The notes under the pieces were generated by a model. The model made no database searches. It saw only the letters and a program-made list of their open reading frames with translations, and was not told the origin of the DNA. Shown in pieces: positions 7,437-16,280 of a stretch of DNA of 64,000 bases. The stretch lies in contig NZ_CP073721.1 in assembly GCF_025264685.1 (NCBI RefSeq), forward strand, positions 6,961,501-7,025,500, in the 5' to 3' direction. Numbering within the stretch: the stretch's first letter is position 1; every line of letters starts with the position of its first letter. This stretch comes from Dactylosporangium roseum. Lineage in GTDB: Bacteria; Actinomycetota; Actinomycetes; Mycobacteriales; Micromonosporaceae. The position numbers were made by a program, and so were the translations under genes.

Positions 7437-7843
7437 CAGAAGCCCAGGTCGGCCGACGACTCCACGACGGGCCGCACGTCGGCGTAGGCGGTGGCGGCCG
7501 CACCGGGCGGTGCCGGGCACTCGCCGAGCCGGGCGGCGATCTGGGTGGCCCGGTCGAAGCTCTCGCACTCCACGATCCAATAGCCGGCGAGGACCTCCTG
7601 CGTCTCGGCGTATGGCCCGTCGGTGACCAGGCCCGGCACGCCGCCGATCCGGCGGGTGTGCACGGGCGCGTCCAGGCCGCGGGTCTCCACCAGTTCGCCG
7701 GACTCCTCCAGCTCGCGGTTGAACTTCGTCATGAACGCGTGCATGGCGGCGAAGTCCTCGGCGGTCCACTCCGTCCCGGTCGGCTTGCCGGCCATCGCGT
7801 CGTAGTCCCGCTGCGACGCGTAGGTGAGGATCATGTACTTCAC
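7436..7843 (-). CDS. YCII/DGPF-domain protein, sigma-factor partner
   Basis: The 135-residue protein has the YCII-related alpha/beta fold, shown by the N-terminal MKYMILTYAS strand and the signature TDGPYAETQEVLAGYWIVE (about residues 74-92). Such proteins are regularly encoded beside ECF42 sigma factors and are probably their targets or partners. The biochemical activity is unknown. Start is GTG at 7843 with GGGAG seven bases upstream. It is the first gene of a two-gene operon with the sigma factor. Confidence 0.88.
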   Translation of the reverse strand: MKYMILTYASQRDYDAMAGKPTGTEWTAEDFAAMHAFMTKFNRELEESGELVETRGLDAPVHTRRIGGVPGLVTDGPYAETQEVLAGYWIVECESFDRATQIAARLGECPAPPGAAATAYADVRPVVESSADLGF

Positions 7844-7952
7844 GCGGTCACTCCCTCTCGGCAGGCGCTCTCTCAGCGCATCTCACCGGAGACATCGGTG
7901 CCGCCGGAGGGATCCGGACACAGAACCGGCGGAACTGTCTCGCGGAAGAGCT

Positions 7953-8630
7953 TCACGTGCCGAGCTGGTCCGCGACGTCGTGCAGGGTGCTCACGAGCTG
8001 GGTCATCGGCACCGGCTGGCGGCTGGAGTCGGCGATCTCCTTGCCCTCCTTGGTGAACAGCGGCGGGAGGATGTGCAGCCCGGCGTCGAGCGGGCAGTCG
8101 GCGACCTCGTCCTGCCAGCCGGGCCAGCGCCAGCTCCGGTAGAACTGGTCGAGGGCGCCGCCGAGCATGGCGTAGAGCCAGTCGGTGTAGCCGAGGCCGA
8201 GGTCCTCCCAGCGCAGCGTGTCGGGTGCGAAGTAGTGGATCGTCGGCTGCCCCGACTGACCGGACGGCGCCGGTGACGGCGCGCTGTCACCCTGCCGCCA
8301 CACGAACTCGCCGCCCATGATGTCCTGCGCGACCACCAGGCCCGCGCCCTCGAACCCGGCGTTGACGGTGTGGATGTCGGGCAGGCGGTGCTCCGGCGCG
8401 CCCGAGCCGAGGACGCGCAGCCAGCCCTCGTCGACGACCAGGCCGCCGCTGAGGTAGACGAGCGAGCCCAGCCACGAGTTGGTGGTGACCTGGAGTTTCT
8501 GCAGGCAGGACGCGGCCCGGACCGGATCGGTGGGCAGGATCTCGACCGCGCACGGGGAGCCGCTGACCGCTGCCTCGATCTCGGCCCACGCGGACCGGTC
8601 GTCGGTGATCAGCTCCGCCAGTGAGCGCAC
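7953..8630 (-). CDS. DUF2625 family protein
   Basis: The 225-residue protein begins MRSLAELITDD and contains the conserved blocks VDEGWLRVLGSG, FVWRQGD, IHYFAPDTLRWEDLGLGYTD and DQFYRSWRWPGW typical of DUF2625 as I know it. No signal peptide or membrane segment is visible, so it is probably cytosolic. Function unknown. The frame is open upstream to 8726, but GTG at 8630 gives the family's N-terminus and the extra residues look like translated intergenic repeat. It stands alone, about 110 bp from the DGPF gene. Confidence 0.8.
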   Translation of the reverse strand: MRSLAELITDDRSAWAEIEAAVSGSPCAVEILPTDPVRAASCLQKLQVTTNSWLGSLVYLSGGLVVDEGWLRVLGSGAPEHRLPDIHTVNAGFEGAGLVVAQDIMGGEFVWRQGDSAPSPAPSGQSGQPTIHYFAPDTLRWEDLGLGYTDWLYAMLGGALDQFYRSWRWPGWQDEVADCPLDAGLHILPPLFTKEGKEIADSSRQPVPMTQLVSTLHDVADQLGT

Positions 8631-8679
8631 CCGCCAACTGTACGGCCCACGCGGGCACTGGCACGAACGGCGGATTCCC

Positions 8680-8712
8680 CTTTCCATGATCATAAGGTCG
8701 AGCGGCGTGGCG
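8680..8712 (-). repeat. Palindromic repeat, partial copy D
   Basis: Read on the minus strand this contains GCCACGCCGCTCGACCT, then ATGATCATGG and AAAGG, matching the left arm and flank of copy A (1550-1583). The second arm and the centre are missing. It lies just upstream of the DUF2625 start. Confidence 0.55.
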
Positions 8713-8785
8713 CAACGTGAGCACACCGCCCGCTCAACGCCCGCCGTAGCCGCAGCCCGCGGATGACCCGTCGATCAGCCGGAGG

Positions 8786-9514
8786 TCAGACGACCAGGGC
8801 TGAGCGGAGCGCCGACAGGTCCTTGTCGCGCACGCCCTGCTCGCGGGCCCAGCCGTCCATGCCGCCCCAGCGTTGCCGCACGAGGTCGAGCGTCCGGGCC
8901 ATCAACGCCGCCTCCGGCTCCCAGACCGTCACCGACGGGGGCCGGGGCGGCAGGCCGAGCCGCTCGACCACGACCCGCACCCGCTCGTGGATCGTCGGCA
9001 TCGCCGCCGCGGTGGCCGCGTAGTCCTCGGCGATCGCGTCGTCGGGCACGCCGAGCAGGCCCAGCACGACCGCCGCGAGCACGCCGGTGCGATCGCAGCC
9101 GGCCTCGCAATGGAACACCGCCGGCAGGGCGTCGAAGCTGGCCAGGAGCCGCACCGTGCCGGCCAGCACGTCGCCCTTCTCCGCCAGCATCGCCAGATAG
9201 TGCCCGACCAGGTCGTCGGCGCCGCTGACGTCGGCGATGGGCGCCGGGTAGTAGCCGACCCGCGTGCGGGCCAGCGGCCCCCGGCCGAGCCGCGCCACCT
9301 CGTGCTCGCCGCGCAGGTCGATCACGGTCGCGACACCCAGGCCGTCGACGAGCCGGTGCACGTCGGTGCGGGTCGCGTAGGCGAGGGAGTCGCTGCGGAA
9401 CAGCACACCAGGGCGCACCGCGCCACCCTCCGCGGGCAGGCCGCCCAGGTCGCGGAAGTTGACCAGCCCCTCGAGCGCGCCGTCGAAGGGCCGCCGCCGG
9501 CGGAACCACCTCAC
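8786..9514 (-). CDS. Tyrosine-protein phosphatase (Cys-based)
   Basis: The 242-residue protein has the phosphatase loop HCEAGCDRTG (residues 135-144) with nucleophile Cys136 and Arg142, and an N-terminal FRDLGGLPAEGG motif typical of bacterial PtpB/Siw14-like enzymes that act on phosphotyrosine or phosphoinositides. Start is GTG at 9514, overlapping the kinase stop by 4 bp (GTGA). The same frame is open further upstream inside the kinase gene, but that part is shadow. Coupled expression with the kinase suggests the two act on the same substrate or on each other. That is inference. Confidence 0.85.
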   Translation of the reverse strand: MRWFRRRRPFDGALEGLVNFRDLGGLPAEGGAVRPGVLFRSDSLAYATRTDVHRLVDGLGVATVIDLRGEHEVARLGRGPLARTRVGYYPAPIADVSGADDLVGHYLAMLAEKGDVLAGTVRLLASFDALPAVFHCEAGCDRTGVLAAVVLGLLGVPDDAIAEDYAATAAAMPTIHERVRVVVERLGLPPRPPSVTVWEPEAALMARTLDLVRQRWGGMDGWAREQGVRDKDLSALRSALVV

Positions 9515-11217
9515 CAGACGATGCCCTTCAGCCACCCGTAGAAGCTCATGAACCAGCCCACCTCGCGCAGATACGCGATTCCGGCGAGGGTCAGGAACAG
9601 GCCGGTGACGGCGTGCGCGCCCTTGGCCGTGCGCCGGACGCGGCCCAAGCGCTGCTCCAGCACCAGCCGGCCGAGCAGGCGGGTCAGCGCGAAGACACCG
9701 ACCGCGACCGCCAGGACCACGAGGAACGCGAAGAACGGGCCGGTGAGGCTGCCGTCGCTGTCGAGCGCCCAGAGGCCCCAGCAGATGAACGCGATGAACG
9801 CGCCGGTGCCGGTCAGCTCCCAGCCAACCTTCAGGGTGCGGGCGCGCTCGCCCCGCTCGGGACGGTACCGCTGCGGCTCGACCGGGTCGACGTCCATCAT
9901 GCCGGTCGGCTCGGGCGCCGGACGGGTGATCACCTTCGCGCGGCCGCGCATCTGCGGCACGCCGGCGGAGTTGACCGCGACGCTGCCGGGCGAGACGGGC
10001 GCGCCGGAGACCGGAGGCGCGGAGACGGGCGGCGCCGAGACCGGGGGCGCGACCGCGGTCGGCGGCGCGGGCTGGTAGAACGAGGTGACTCCCGAGGTGG
10101 CCGCCCGCAGGGCGACGAGCTCCCGTTCGAGCCGTTCGATCCGCTGGTACGCGTCGGTCTCCGTGCCCGTCACGGACGGCCGTGCCCGCCCGACGGCGCG
10201 GCCTGTCTCGGCGTTGTCGGGCTCGTGCCAGTCGCAACCCACGTCGGGCAGCCCGGCCCGGCGGACGAGGTCGGCGAGGCCGGCCAGCCAGCCCTGCAGC
10301 TCACGGGTCTCCGGGCGGTCGCCGGGCCGGTCGGCGAGCGGGGCGTGCAGGTGGTCACGCAGCGCCGGGAGGCCCTCCAGCAGCGGGTGGCGGCGCAGCA
10401 CGTTCCACGGCGGGGGCGAGGCGTCCTGGTGGCGCTGCCCCTGCTGGTCGCTGCGGCCGTCGACCCGCGGGTAGGCGCCGGTGACCAGGAAGTACGCCAC
10501 GGCACCGTAGCCGTGCACGTCGTAGGCCGGGCCGAGGTGCTTGACCCCGCCGAACGCCTCCGGGCCGCCGGACTCCGGCGTATAGGCGATCTGGGTGATC
10601 TCCTCCTCGCGGTGGTACCGCGCGCCGGTGAAATCGATCAGCCGGACCTCGCCGGTCGCGAGCACCATCAGGTTGGAGGGCTTGATGTCCATGTGCAGGA
10701 CCGGCGTGGCACCGGTCTCCTGCGGGTGGTGCAGATGCTGCAGTACGACCGCCAGGGTCTTCAGCACGGAGACGGCGTTCAGCCGGCGCGCACCGGGCGC
10801 GGACCCGGACCGCTGGGCCACGTATTCCCGCAGGTTGATCCCGTGCAGGTAGTCGTAGACCTGGTAGGGCACCGCGTCACCGGGCGCCGGCCGCTCGCCG
10901 GGCCGGTGCGGCGGAGGGCCGTAGAAACCGTCCGCCCGCCGGCAGATGCCCGGCACGCCCCGGTTGTTCAGGTCCATCAGCGCGGCGTCACCCTTGTCCC
11001 AGGAACGCAGCTCGTCGGCGATCGGGCGCCGCGGGTCGACCCGGAACACCTTCACCGTCATCGGCGCCGAGGTCACGCCACCGCAGACGCGCACCGCGCG
11101 GTAGACGTCGGCCTGCCCGCCCGAGCCCAGATGGGCCACCAGCCGGTACCGCTGGAACGTCTCCGCCAAAGGGCTCGCAGGACCACATACGAGGTCCAGC
11201 AACGCACCCTGCGTCAT
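9511..11217 (-). CDS. Membrane-anchored Ser/Thr protein kinase
   Basis: The 568-residue protein has an N-terminal kinase domain: glycine loop GSGGQADV (31-38), Lys56, catalytic HMDIKPSN (175-182) and metal-binding DFTG at 195-198 in place of the usual DFG. A Pro/Val-rich linker with APPVS repeats follows. Three hydrophobic segments lie near the C-terminus (about 460-480, 485-515 and 530-555), so the kinase faces the cytosol. Start ATG 11217 has GGGGGAG upstream and lies inside a longer open frame. It overlaps the phosphatase gene by 4 bp. No extracellular sensor domain is visible. Confidence 0.87.
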   Translation of the reverse strand: MTQGALLDLVCGPASPLAETFQRYRLVAHLGSGGQADVYRAVRVCGGVTSAPMTVKVFRVDPRRPIADELRSWDKGDAALMDLNNRGVPGICRRADGFYGPPPHRPGERPAPGDAVPYQVYDYLHGINLREYVAQRSGSAPGARRLNAVSVLKTLAVVLQHLHHPQETGATPVLHMDIKPSNLMVLATGEVRLIDFTGARYHREEEITQIAYTPESGGPEAFGGVKHLGPAYDVHGYGAVAYFLVTGAYPRVDGRSDQQGQRHQDASPPPWNVLRRHPLLEGLPALRDHLHAPLADRPGDRPETRELQGWLAGLADLVRRAGLPDVGCDWHEPDNAETGRAVGRARPSVTGTETDAYQRIERLERELVALRAATSGVTSFYQPAPPTAVAPPVSAPPVSAPPVSGAPVSPGSVAVNSAGVPQMRGRAKVITRPAPEPTGMMDVDPVEPQRYRPERGERARTLKVGWELTGTGAFIAFICWGLWALDSDGSLTGPFFAFLVVLAVAVGVFALTRLLGRLVLEQRLGRVRRTAKGAHAVTGLFLTLAGIAYLREVGWFMSFYGWLKGIVW

Positions 11218-11321
11218 GGTGACACTCCCCCCAGCAACAAATTCGTCCCCCGGACAATTCGAGAGTAACGAGCGCGCAAATCGGTCGCGCTCAGTGAAGG
11301 TCACGGGGTAGACACAACCGG

Positions 11322-12542
11322 ATGAGCGACTACGTGCTGCGCACCGCCACCCCCGAGGACTTCGACGCGTTCAGCCGTGTGATCCGCGACGCGTTCGCCG
11401 CGCCCGGCGCACTCGACGCCACCGACACGATCCGCACCGTGATCGAGTTCCCGCGGCACCGGGTGGTGGAGCACAACGGCCAGGTCGTCGCCTCCAGCGG
11501 CGCCTTCACCCGCGACCTCGCCATCCCGGGTGGCGTGCTGCCCGCCGCGCACGTCACCGCGGTCTCCGTCGCCGCGACGCACACCCGCAAGGGGCTGCTG
11601 CGCCGCATGATGACGGAGCAGCTTACCGGGGTGCCCGAGGCGGTCGCCGTGCTGTGGGCCTCCGAGGGGCGCATCTACCAGCGCTTCGGCTACGGCGTCG
11701 CGTCCCAGAACGTGACCCTGCGCGTCGACCGGCGCGAGGTCACCCTCCGCACGGCCCAGGAGGACGGCACGCTGCGCGCCGCGGTGCCCTCCGCGGTCGT
11801 CAAAGAGCTTTCCGAGGTGTACGACCGTGTGCTTCCCGGCCGTCCCGGCTGGTCGAGCCGCAACGGGACCTGGTGGGCCCACCTGACGAACGACCCGGAG
11901 TCCCGCCGGGACGGATACACGGCGACGCGCGCCGTCCTCTATGAGAACCCGGACGGCGGCGTGGACGGATACGCGCGGTTCAAGGTCCGCAACACCTGGG
12001 ACGACACCGGCCCGAAGCATGAGGTCAACGTGGTGGAGGTGGTGGCCGCCACGCCGGTCGCGTACTCGGCGTTGTGGCGGTTCCTGTTCCGCATCGACCT
12101 GAGCCGCACCGTGGTCCTCGGCCTGGGCAACGTCGACGAGCCGCTGTTCCACCTGGTCGACGAGCCGCGCCGGCTGGGCGGCAAGCTGGCCGACGGCCTG
12201 TGGCTGCGCATCGTGGACCTGCCCCGGGCGCTGACCTCCCGGAAGTACGCGGCCCCGGTCGACGTGGTCCTCGAGGTCACCGACGCGCTGCTGCCGTCGA
12301 ACGCGGGCATCTGGCGGCTGCGCGTCGGCGCCGGCGGTGCCCTGGTCAACTGCACCCGGGTCGACTCGGCGCCGGACCTCACGCTGGACGTGGCCGACCT
12401 CGGCGCGGCGTACCTGGGCGGGACGAAGCTCGGCACGCTGGCGCTGACCGGCCGCGTGGTCGAGCACCGCCCCGGCGCGGTGGCGGCGACGAGCACGGCG
12501 TTCGGCTGGCACGTGACCCCGTCGTCGATCGAGATCTTCTGA
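11322..12542 (+). CDS. eis: Eis-like GNAT N-acetyltransferase
   Basis: The 406-residue protein has the three-part Eis layout: an N-terminal GNAT domain (residues about 1-150, with the CoA-binding stretch THTRKGLLRRMM near 88), a second GNAT-like domain, and a C-terminal sterol-carrier-like domain ending in the family's characteristic terminal Phe after SIEIF. Eis enzymes acetylate amines, including aminoglycosides and protein lysines, as hexamers. The terminal carboxylate acts as catalytic base. The start ATG overlaps no other gene. It is divergent from the kinase gene, 104 bp away. The symbol is by family and the substrate is not known. Confidence 0.85.
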   Translation: MSDYVLRTATPEDFDAFSRVIRDAFAAPGALDATDTIRTVIEFPRHRVVEHNGQVVASSGAFTRDLAIPGGVLPAAHVTAVSVAATHTRKGLLRRMMTEQLTGVPEAVAVLWASEGRIYQRFGYGVASQNVTLRVDRREVTLRTAQEDGTLRAAVPSAVVKELSEVYDRVLPGRPGWSSRNGTWWAHLTNDPESRRDGYTATRAVLYENPDGGVDGYARFKVRNTWDDTGPKHEVNVVEVVAATPVAYSALWRFLFRIDLSRTVVLGLGNVDEPLFHLVDEPRRLGGKLADGLWLRIVDLPRALTSRKYAAPVDVVLEVTDALLPSNAGIWRLRVGAGGALVNCTRVDSAPDLTLDVADLGAAYLGGTKLGTLALTGRVVEHRPGAVAATSTAFGWHVTPSSIEIF

Positions 12543-12581
12543 TGCTCGGCGGGGTGGCCGGGAGGCGGTAGGGTTTGTGGC

Positions 12582-13388
12582 GTGGGCGGGATTCAGCGCA
12601 GGCGGCGCCGCATGCGGCAGCATCAGCCGGTGACGCCTGACCCGGCCGCCACCCCCGCCGACGACCCGGCCCCGGACGCCTCGGAGGAGGCGGACGGCGT
12701 TGCCGAGGCGGCGCCGACGAGCCCGGCGCCCGTGACCGCCAAGCCGCACCCGCCGATCCCGCGGCCGCCGCTGCACCCGCCGGTGCCGACATCGGGTGCG
12801 CCGGCCGCACCCGGTGCCGCCGGCGGCCACCCGGCACCGCAGACGGCTGCCGGCAGCGACCCGGCCACACGTCCCGGCCCGATCGGCGAGCAGGCCGCCC
12901 GGCCCGCTCCGGCAGGCGCGGACGGCCCCGGCGACACGTCCGGCGCGGTCCGTGCGACGGGCGAGCCGACACCCGCCGCCGGGACCGAGACCTCGGACGG
13001 CGAGCCGCCGCGGCCGACGCCGCACCATCTCGCGGAGCTGTCGGGGGCGTTCGCGATGACGGCGAGCGTGCACGACCCGGAGGCCGCCGACCACGAGCCG
13101 CAACCCGCCCGCGCGGGCCGCGACGACGACCACGACGCTGACCACCATCATCACCACGAGCCGAACCATCACCACCACGACGAGGTGGTGTCGGAGCGCG
13201 GCCTGCGCGGCCTGGTCGGCGGGGGCGCCTCGCAGGTGGGTGTCTCGGCGGCCATGCGCGCCCGCGACGCGGCCCGGCCGACCGACGAGGACCTGGCAGC
13301 GGCCGAGCGGGACCTCCAGATCATCCGCCGCGGCTGGGTGCCCCGCGAAGAATTGGCCCGCCCCGGCCGCCGGTCCCCGACCGGCTGA
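12582..13388 (+). CDS. Disordered Pro/Ala-rich protein with His cluster and conserved C-terminus
   Basis: The 268-residue protein starts at GTG with a basic stretch (QRRRRRMRQHQ). About 130 residues of Pro/Ala/Gly-rich low complexity follow. A His/Asp cluster (DDDHDADHHHHHEPNHHHHD, about residues 178-197) comes next. The compact C-terminal block holds GLRGLVGGGASQVGVSAAMRARDA and LQIIRRGWVPREEL. The C-terminal block looks conserved and may be the functional part. The His cluster could bind Zn, Ni or Cu. No membrane segment. It follows eis by 39 bp and may be in the same transcript. Function unknown. Confidence 0.75.
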   Translation: MGGIQRRRRRMRQHQPVTPDPAATPADDPAPDASEEADGVAEAAPTSPAPVTAKPHPPIPRPPLHPPVPTSGAPAAPGAAGGHPAPQTAAGSDPATRPGPIGEQAARPAPAGADGPGDTSGAVRATGEPTPAAGTETSDGEPPRPTPHHLAELSGAFAMTASVHDPEAADHEPQPARAGRDDDHDADHHHHHEPNHHHHDEVVSERGLRGLVGGGASQVGVSAAMRARDAARPTDEDLAAAERDLQIIRRGWVPREELARPGRRSPTG

Positions 13389-13392
13389 CCGG

Positions 13393-13866
13393 TCAGTCCT
13401 CCGGCAGCGGCGGGAGGACGTGCGCCTTCTCGTATTCCGCGACCTGGGCGATCCGGCGGACGTGCCGCTCGCCGCCGGAGAACGCGGTCGTCAGAAACGC
13501 CGACACGAGTGTCGTCGCCTCGTCGAGGGTGTGCTGGCGGGCGCCGATCGAGACGACGTTGGCGTTGTTGTGCTCGCGGGCGAGCTGGGCGGTTTCGAGG
13601 TTCCACGCCAGGGCGGCGCGGACGCCGGGGACCTTGTTCGCGGCGATCTGCTCGCCGTTGCCCGAGCCGCCGATCACAACACCCAGGCTGCCCTCGTCGG
13701 CGACGACCCGGGCACCGGTGTGGAAGCAGTAGGCGGGATAGTCGTCGTCGGGATCGAACTTCGCCGGCCCGACATCGACGACCTCATAACCCTGCAGTCC
13801 CAGAGCTGAGACCAGGTGCACTTTCAGCTCGTAGCCGGCATGGTCCGAACCAAGGTAGACGCGCAT
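13393..13866 (-). CDS. rpiB: Ribose-5-phosphate isomerase B
   Basis: The 157-residue enzyme interconverts ribose 5-phosphate and ribulose 5-phosphate in the pentose phosphate pathway. The family signature is clear: N-terminal RVYLGSDHAGYELK, then GVVIGGSGNGEQIAANKVPGVRAAL, and the HNNANVVSIGARQ segment with its Asn/His. The position occupied by a catalytic Cys in E. coli RpiB is Ser here (GGSGNG), as in other actinobacterial enzymes that use a Glu instead. It converges with the upstream His-cluster gene (4-bp gap). Confidence 0.93.
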   Translation of the reverse strand: MRVYLGSDHAGYELKVHLVSALGLQGYEVVDVGPAKFDPDDDYPAYCFHTGARVVADEGSLGVVIGGSGNGEQIAANKVPGVRAALAWNLETAQLAREHNNANVVSIGARQHTLDEATTLVSAFLTTAFSGGERHVRRIAQVAEYEKAHVLPPLPED

Positions 13867-13879
13867 ACCCGGCAGTCTG

Positions 13880-14074
13880 TCAGAACCGGATCAGGCCCAG
13901 ACACGAGCCTGTCACCAGGACCGCGCCGAGAAGGGCGAGCCCGCCGACCCAGGCGGCGGTGGCGCCCGGCGTGAGCTGCCAGTGCCTCCGCCGGTCCCAG
14001 GCAAGGGCCGCCGCGGCGAAGGCGCCGACGCCACTGGCGGCCACCATGGCCGCAACGAAGAACATCATCTGCAC
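13880..14074 (-). CDS. Small two-helix membrane protein
   Basis: This 64-residue protein has two hydrophobic segments (about residues 4-24 and 40-60) around a basic turn WDRRRHWQ, consistent with a helical hairpin in the inner membrane. The start is probably GTG at 14074 after GGGAT. It lies 13 bp upstream of rpiB on the same strand, so they may be co-transcribed. No family I can name. Confidence 0.6.
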   Translation of the reverse strand: MQMMFFVAAMVAASGVGAFAAAALAWDRRRHWQLTPGATAAWVGGLALLGAVLVTGSCLGLIRF

Positions 14075-14133
14075 ATCCCAGGCCGAAGAACAAGCGGCCT
14101 AGTGTGTACCACGATCGGGTGACCCGATGAAAT

Positions 14134-15306
14134 TCAGTCGAGCTGCGCGACCACGAGACCGGCGCGGGCCTTGGGGGTGAACCAGGTGCTCTTGCGCGGC
14201 ATCTTCTGCCGGGCCAGGTTCACGGCGACGAAGTCGTCGACGGTCACCGGCGCGACGAGCACGGCGAGCTCGGCACGACCGGCGTCGACCTCACCGCGCA
14301 GCCACTCCGCCGGGTAGTCCCCGCCGACATACGTGATGCGCTTGTCCCCCGGCTCCAGCCCGAGCGTCTCGGCGAAGAGCCGCCGCTCGACGAGGGCGTG
14401 GTCGAGGTTGTCGACGACACCGGCCTCCGCCACCCGGGGCAGCGTGGCCGACCAGGCACCGCCGCGCGTGTAGAGGTGCACCCGCCCGCCGGCCGCCGGC
14501 ACACCGACCGGCCCGGTCAGCGGCTCCAACTCGAGCGCGTCCAGCGGCGCGGTGAGCTCCGCGACGAGGCGGTTGTAGGGCTGGATCGCCACCGACTCGG
14601 GCGTGGTGACGACGGCGAGGAAGCGCGGGTAGCCGGCGGTCTGCGCGGCGAGGCTGCGGTGGTTGCCGTCGGCGACGACGAGTTCGCCGCCGCCGGCGAG
14701 TGCCAGCAGCCGGTCCCGGATGGCGCCGGCGCCGACGGCCCAGATCTCGTGTGCGCGGCCGGCCGGATCGGTGTCGACGACGGCCGGGCTTCCGGCCTCG
14801 GCGACGGCCTGGGCCAGCGCCGTGTGCAGTGCCTCCCCCTGCGCGGTCTGCAGCAGCAGTACGGGCGACAGCAGGTGCTTCGTCGCCTCCGCCAGCGCGA
14901 CCCGCTCGCGAACCTTCTCGACGAAGACGTCCTCGTTGCGGATGACCGCACCCGGCTCGTCGGCGCTCGTGGAGATCTGGTCGGTCGCCACCATGCACCA
15001 CAGGCCATATGCCCGGGCGCCGTCCGGCGCGGTGATCCGGTAGAGGACTACCACGTCGCCGGCCGGCACGTAGTGGCCGTCGTCCTTGGCGGCCCGCAGG
15101 CGCGCCACGGCGTCGGGCAGGCAGTCCAGGAACGGTCTCCCGACGCTCCCGGGCGCCCGGTGCGGCATCTCCACCGCCAGCGCGCTGGCCGGGTTGGCCG
15201 CGATGATCTCGGTGATCTCCGCGTCGTCGGCGAACTCGTCGTAGTTCTGCGCGCCGGTGCCTCCGGTGGACAGCCAGGCGCGTGCGATCGGGTACGCAAC
15301 CGTCAT
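14134..15306 (-). CDS. DUF1015 family protein
   Basis: The 390-residue protein matches DUF1015 by its conserved motifs: QNYDEFADDAEI near the N-terminus, VVLYRI, VRNEDVF-like VIRNEDVFVEKV, and the central VVADGNHRSLAA (about residue 210). The C-terminus has ARQKMPRKSTWFTPKARAGL. The family is widespread, often near serine biosynthesis genes, and its activity is not established. Start ATG 15306 is chosen over longer upstream frames because it begins the family's N-terminus. It is followed by the small membrane protein after 59 bp. Confidence 0.85.
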   Translation of the reverse strand: MTVAYPIARAWLSTGGTGAQNYDEFADDAEITEIIAANPASALAVEMPHRAPGSVGRPFLDCLPDAVARLRAAKDDGHYVPAGDVVVLYRITAPDGARAYGLWCMVATDQISTSADEPGAVIRNEDVFVEKVRERVALAEATKHLLSPVLLLQTAQGEALHTALAQAVAEAGSPAVVDTDPAGRAHEIWAVGAGAIRDRLLALAGGGELVVADGNHRSLAAQTAGYPRFLAVVTTPESVAIQPYNRLVAELTAPLDALELEPLTGPVGVPAAGGRVHLYTRGGAWSATLPRVAEAGVVDNLDHALVERRLFAETLGLEPGDKRITYVGGDYPAEWLRGEVDAGRAELAVLVAPVTVDDFVAVNLARQKMPRKSTWFTPKARAGLVVAQLD

Positions 15307-15323
15307 GTACAGAACGCTATAGC

Positions 15324-15596
15324 TCAGGCGATCCGGGCCGCGGCACGGGGCACACCCCGTCCCGCAGTGCGGCGCCGCGCGTTGCGGGTCGGCACCGCCG
15401 GTGCGAGCGGGTTCGGGGTGCACACGAATGCGAGCGCCGGCGCGGGCTCGGCCGGGACGGGAGCGGCCCACGCGGAGGCGCTCACCACGACCGGCGGCGC
15501 GAGCAGCGCGGCGACCTCGTCGGGCAGGTCGGGAAGTTCCTCTTTCCAGGCCCGCTCCTGGACGGTCCAGCGCGTGGTCGAGCTGACGGCGGTCAT
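15324..15596 (-). CDS. Small hypothetical protein
   Basis: A 90-residue frame starts at ATG 15596, six bases after GGGGAGG, a strong ribosome binding site. The N-terminal half is mixed and acidic (WTVQERAWKEELPDLPDEVA). The rest is Ala/Pro/Val-rich with a single Cys, and the C-terminus is basic. It lies 17 bp upstream of the DUF1015 gene on the same strand. The strong start signal is the main support. Function unknown. Confidence 0.5.
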   Translation of the reverse strand: MTAVSSTTRWTVQERAWKEELPDLPDEVAALLAPPVVVSASAWAAPVPAEPAPALAFVCTPNPLAPAVPTRNARRRTAGRGVPRAAARIA

Positions 15597-15754
15597 CTCC
15601 GGCCTCCCCATGACGACAGTGTCATTGCACACAGGCAACGGCTCCCGCGCGTGTCGGCGTCGCACCGGCTGTGCGAATTCCAGCGAACGGTACGCGCGAC
15701 GACCGGGCACGACGCTGTCGCGCTTCGGGCACGAACCGGGCGTACCGCGAGACC

Positions 15755-16171
15755 TCACACGGTGGCGGGCGAGCGGGTCAGCAGCTTGACGATCCGCAGC
15801 GCCACTCCCCCGCGGCGCCGGCGGCGCAGTTCGACCATGTCGGCGAGGGCGTGGATGATGCGCAGGCCACGACCGGTCTCGGCGTCGGGCGGGGCCTCCG
15901 GCACGGCGGTCGACTCCAGGCCGAGGCCGTCGTCGACGACGTCGATGATGCACCGGTCGTCCTGGATGGTGACGGTGACCTCGTAGTCGGCGCCCGCCGT
16001 GGCGTGCTGGACGGCGTTGGCGCACGCCTCGCCGACGGCCAGGCCGATGTCCTCCCGGCAGTCCCTGGTGACGGCGAAGACGGCGAGGGCGGCGTCGAGG
16101 ACCCGGCGGGTGAGCGGGACGGTCGACCGGTCGCGCGGCAGCGAGAGCGAAAGCCGAATCTCCATGCCCAC
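15755..16171 (-). CDS. Anti-sigma regulatory factor (HATPase, RsbW-like)
   Basis: The 138-residue protein is a GHKL ATPase of the kind that binds sigma factors or phosphorylates STAS antagonists. The N box is EACANAVQHA (about residues 48-57), the G1 box is VVDDGLGL, and the G2 box is TGRGLRIIHALAD. Start GTG 16171 follows GGGAG by seven bases. An internal ATG at 16165 is also possible. No sigma factor is adjacent. A candidate antagonist (STAS protein) lies far away at 56844. Whether they pair cannot be told from sequence. Confidence 0.85.
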   Translation of the reverse strand: MGMEIRLSLSLPRDRSTVPLTRRVLDAALAVFAVTRDCREDIGLAVGEACANAVQHATAGADYEVTVTIQDDRCIIDVVDDGLGLESTAVPEAPPDAETGRGLRIIHALADMVELRRRRRGGVALRIVKLLTRSPATV

Positions 16172-16280
16172 CGTCGTGCTCCCTTCGCGTCTGGCGCCGC
16201 AGGCTTAGGGTGCCCCGGATCGGGGGCGAGGAAACGCTCGGGAACCGCGTCATATAGCGAACTACGCATAAGATGGGTGC

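Noticed and set aside
7437..7769. N-terminal extension of the ECF sigma factor
   Set aside because: The extension overlaps the well-supported DGPF gene. ATG 7436 gives the family's normal start.
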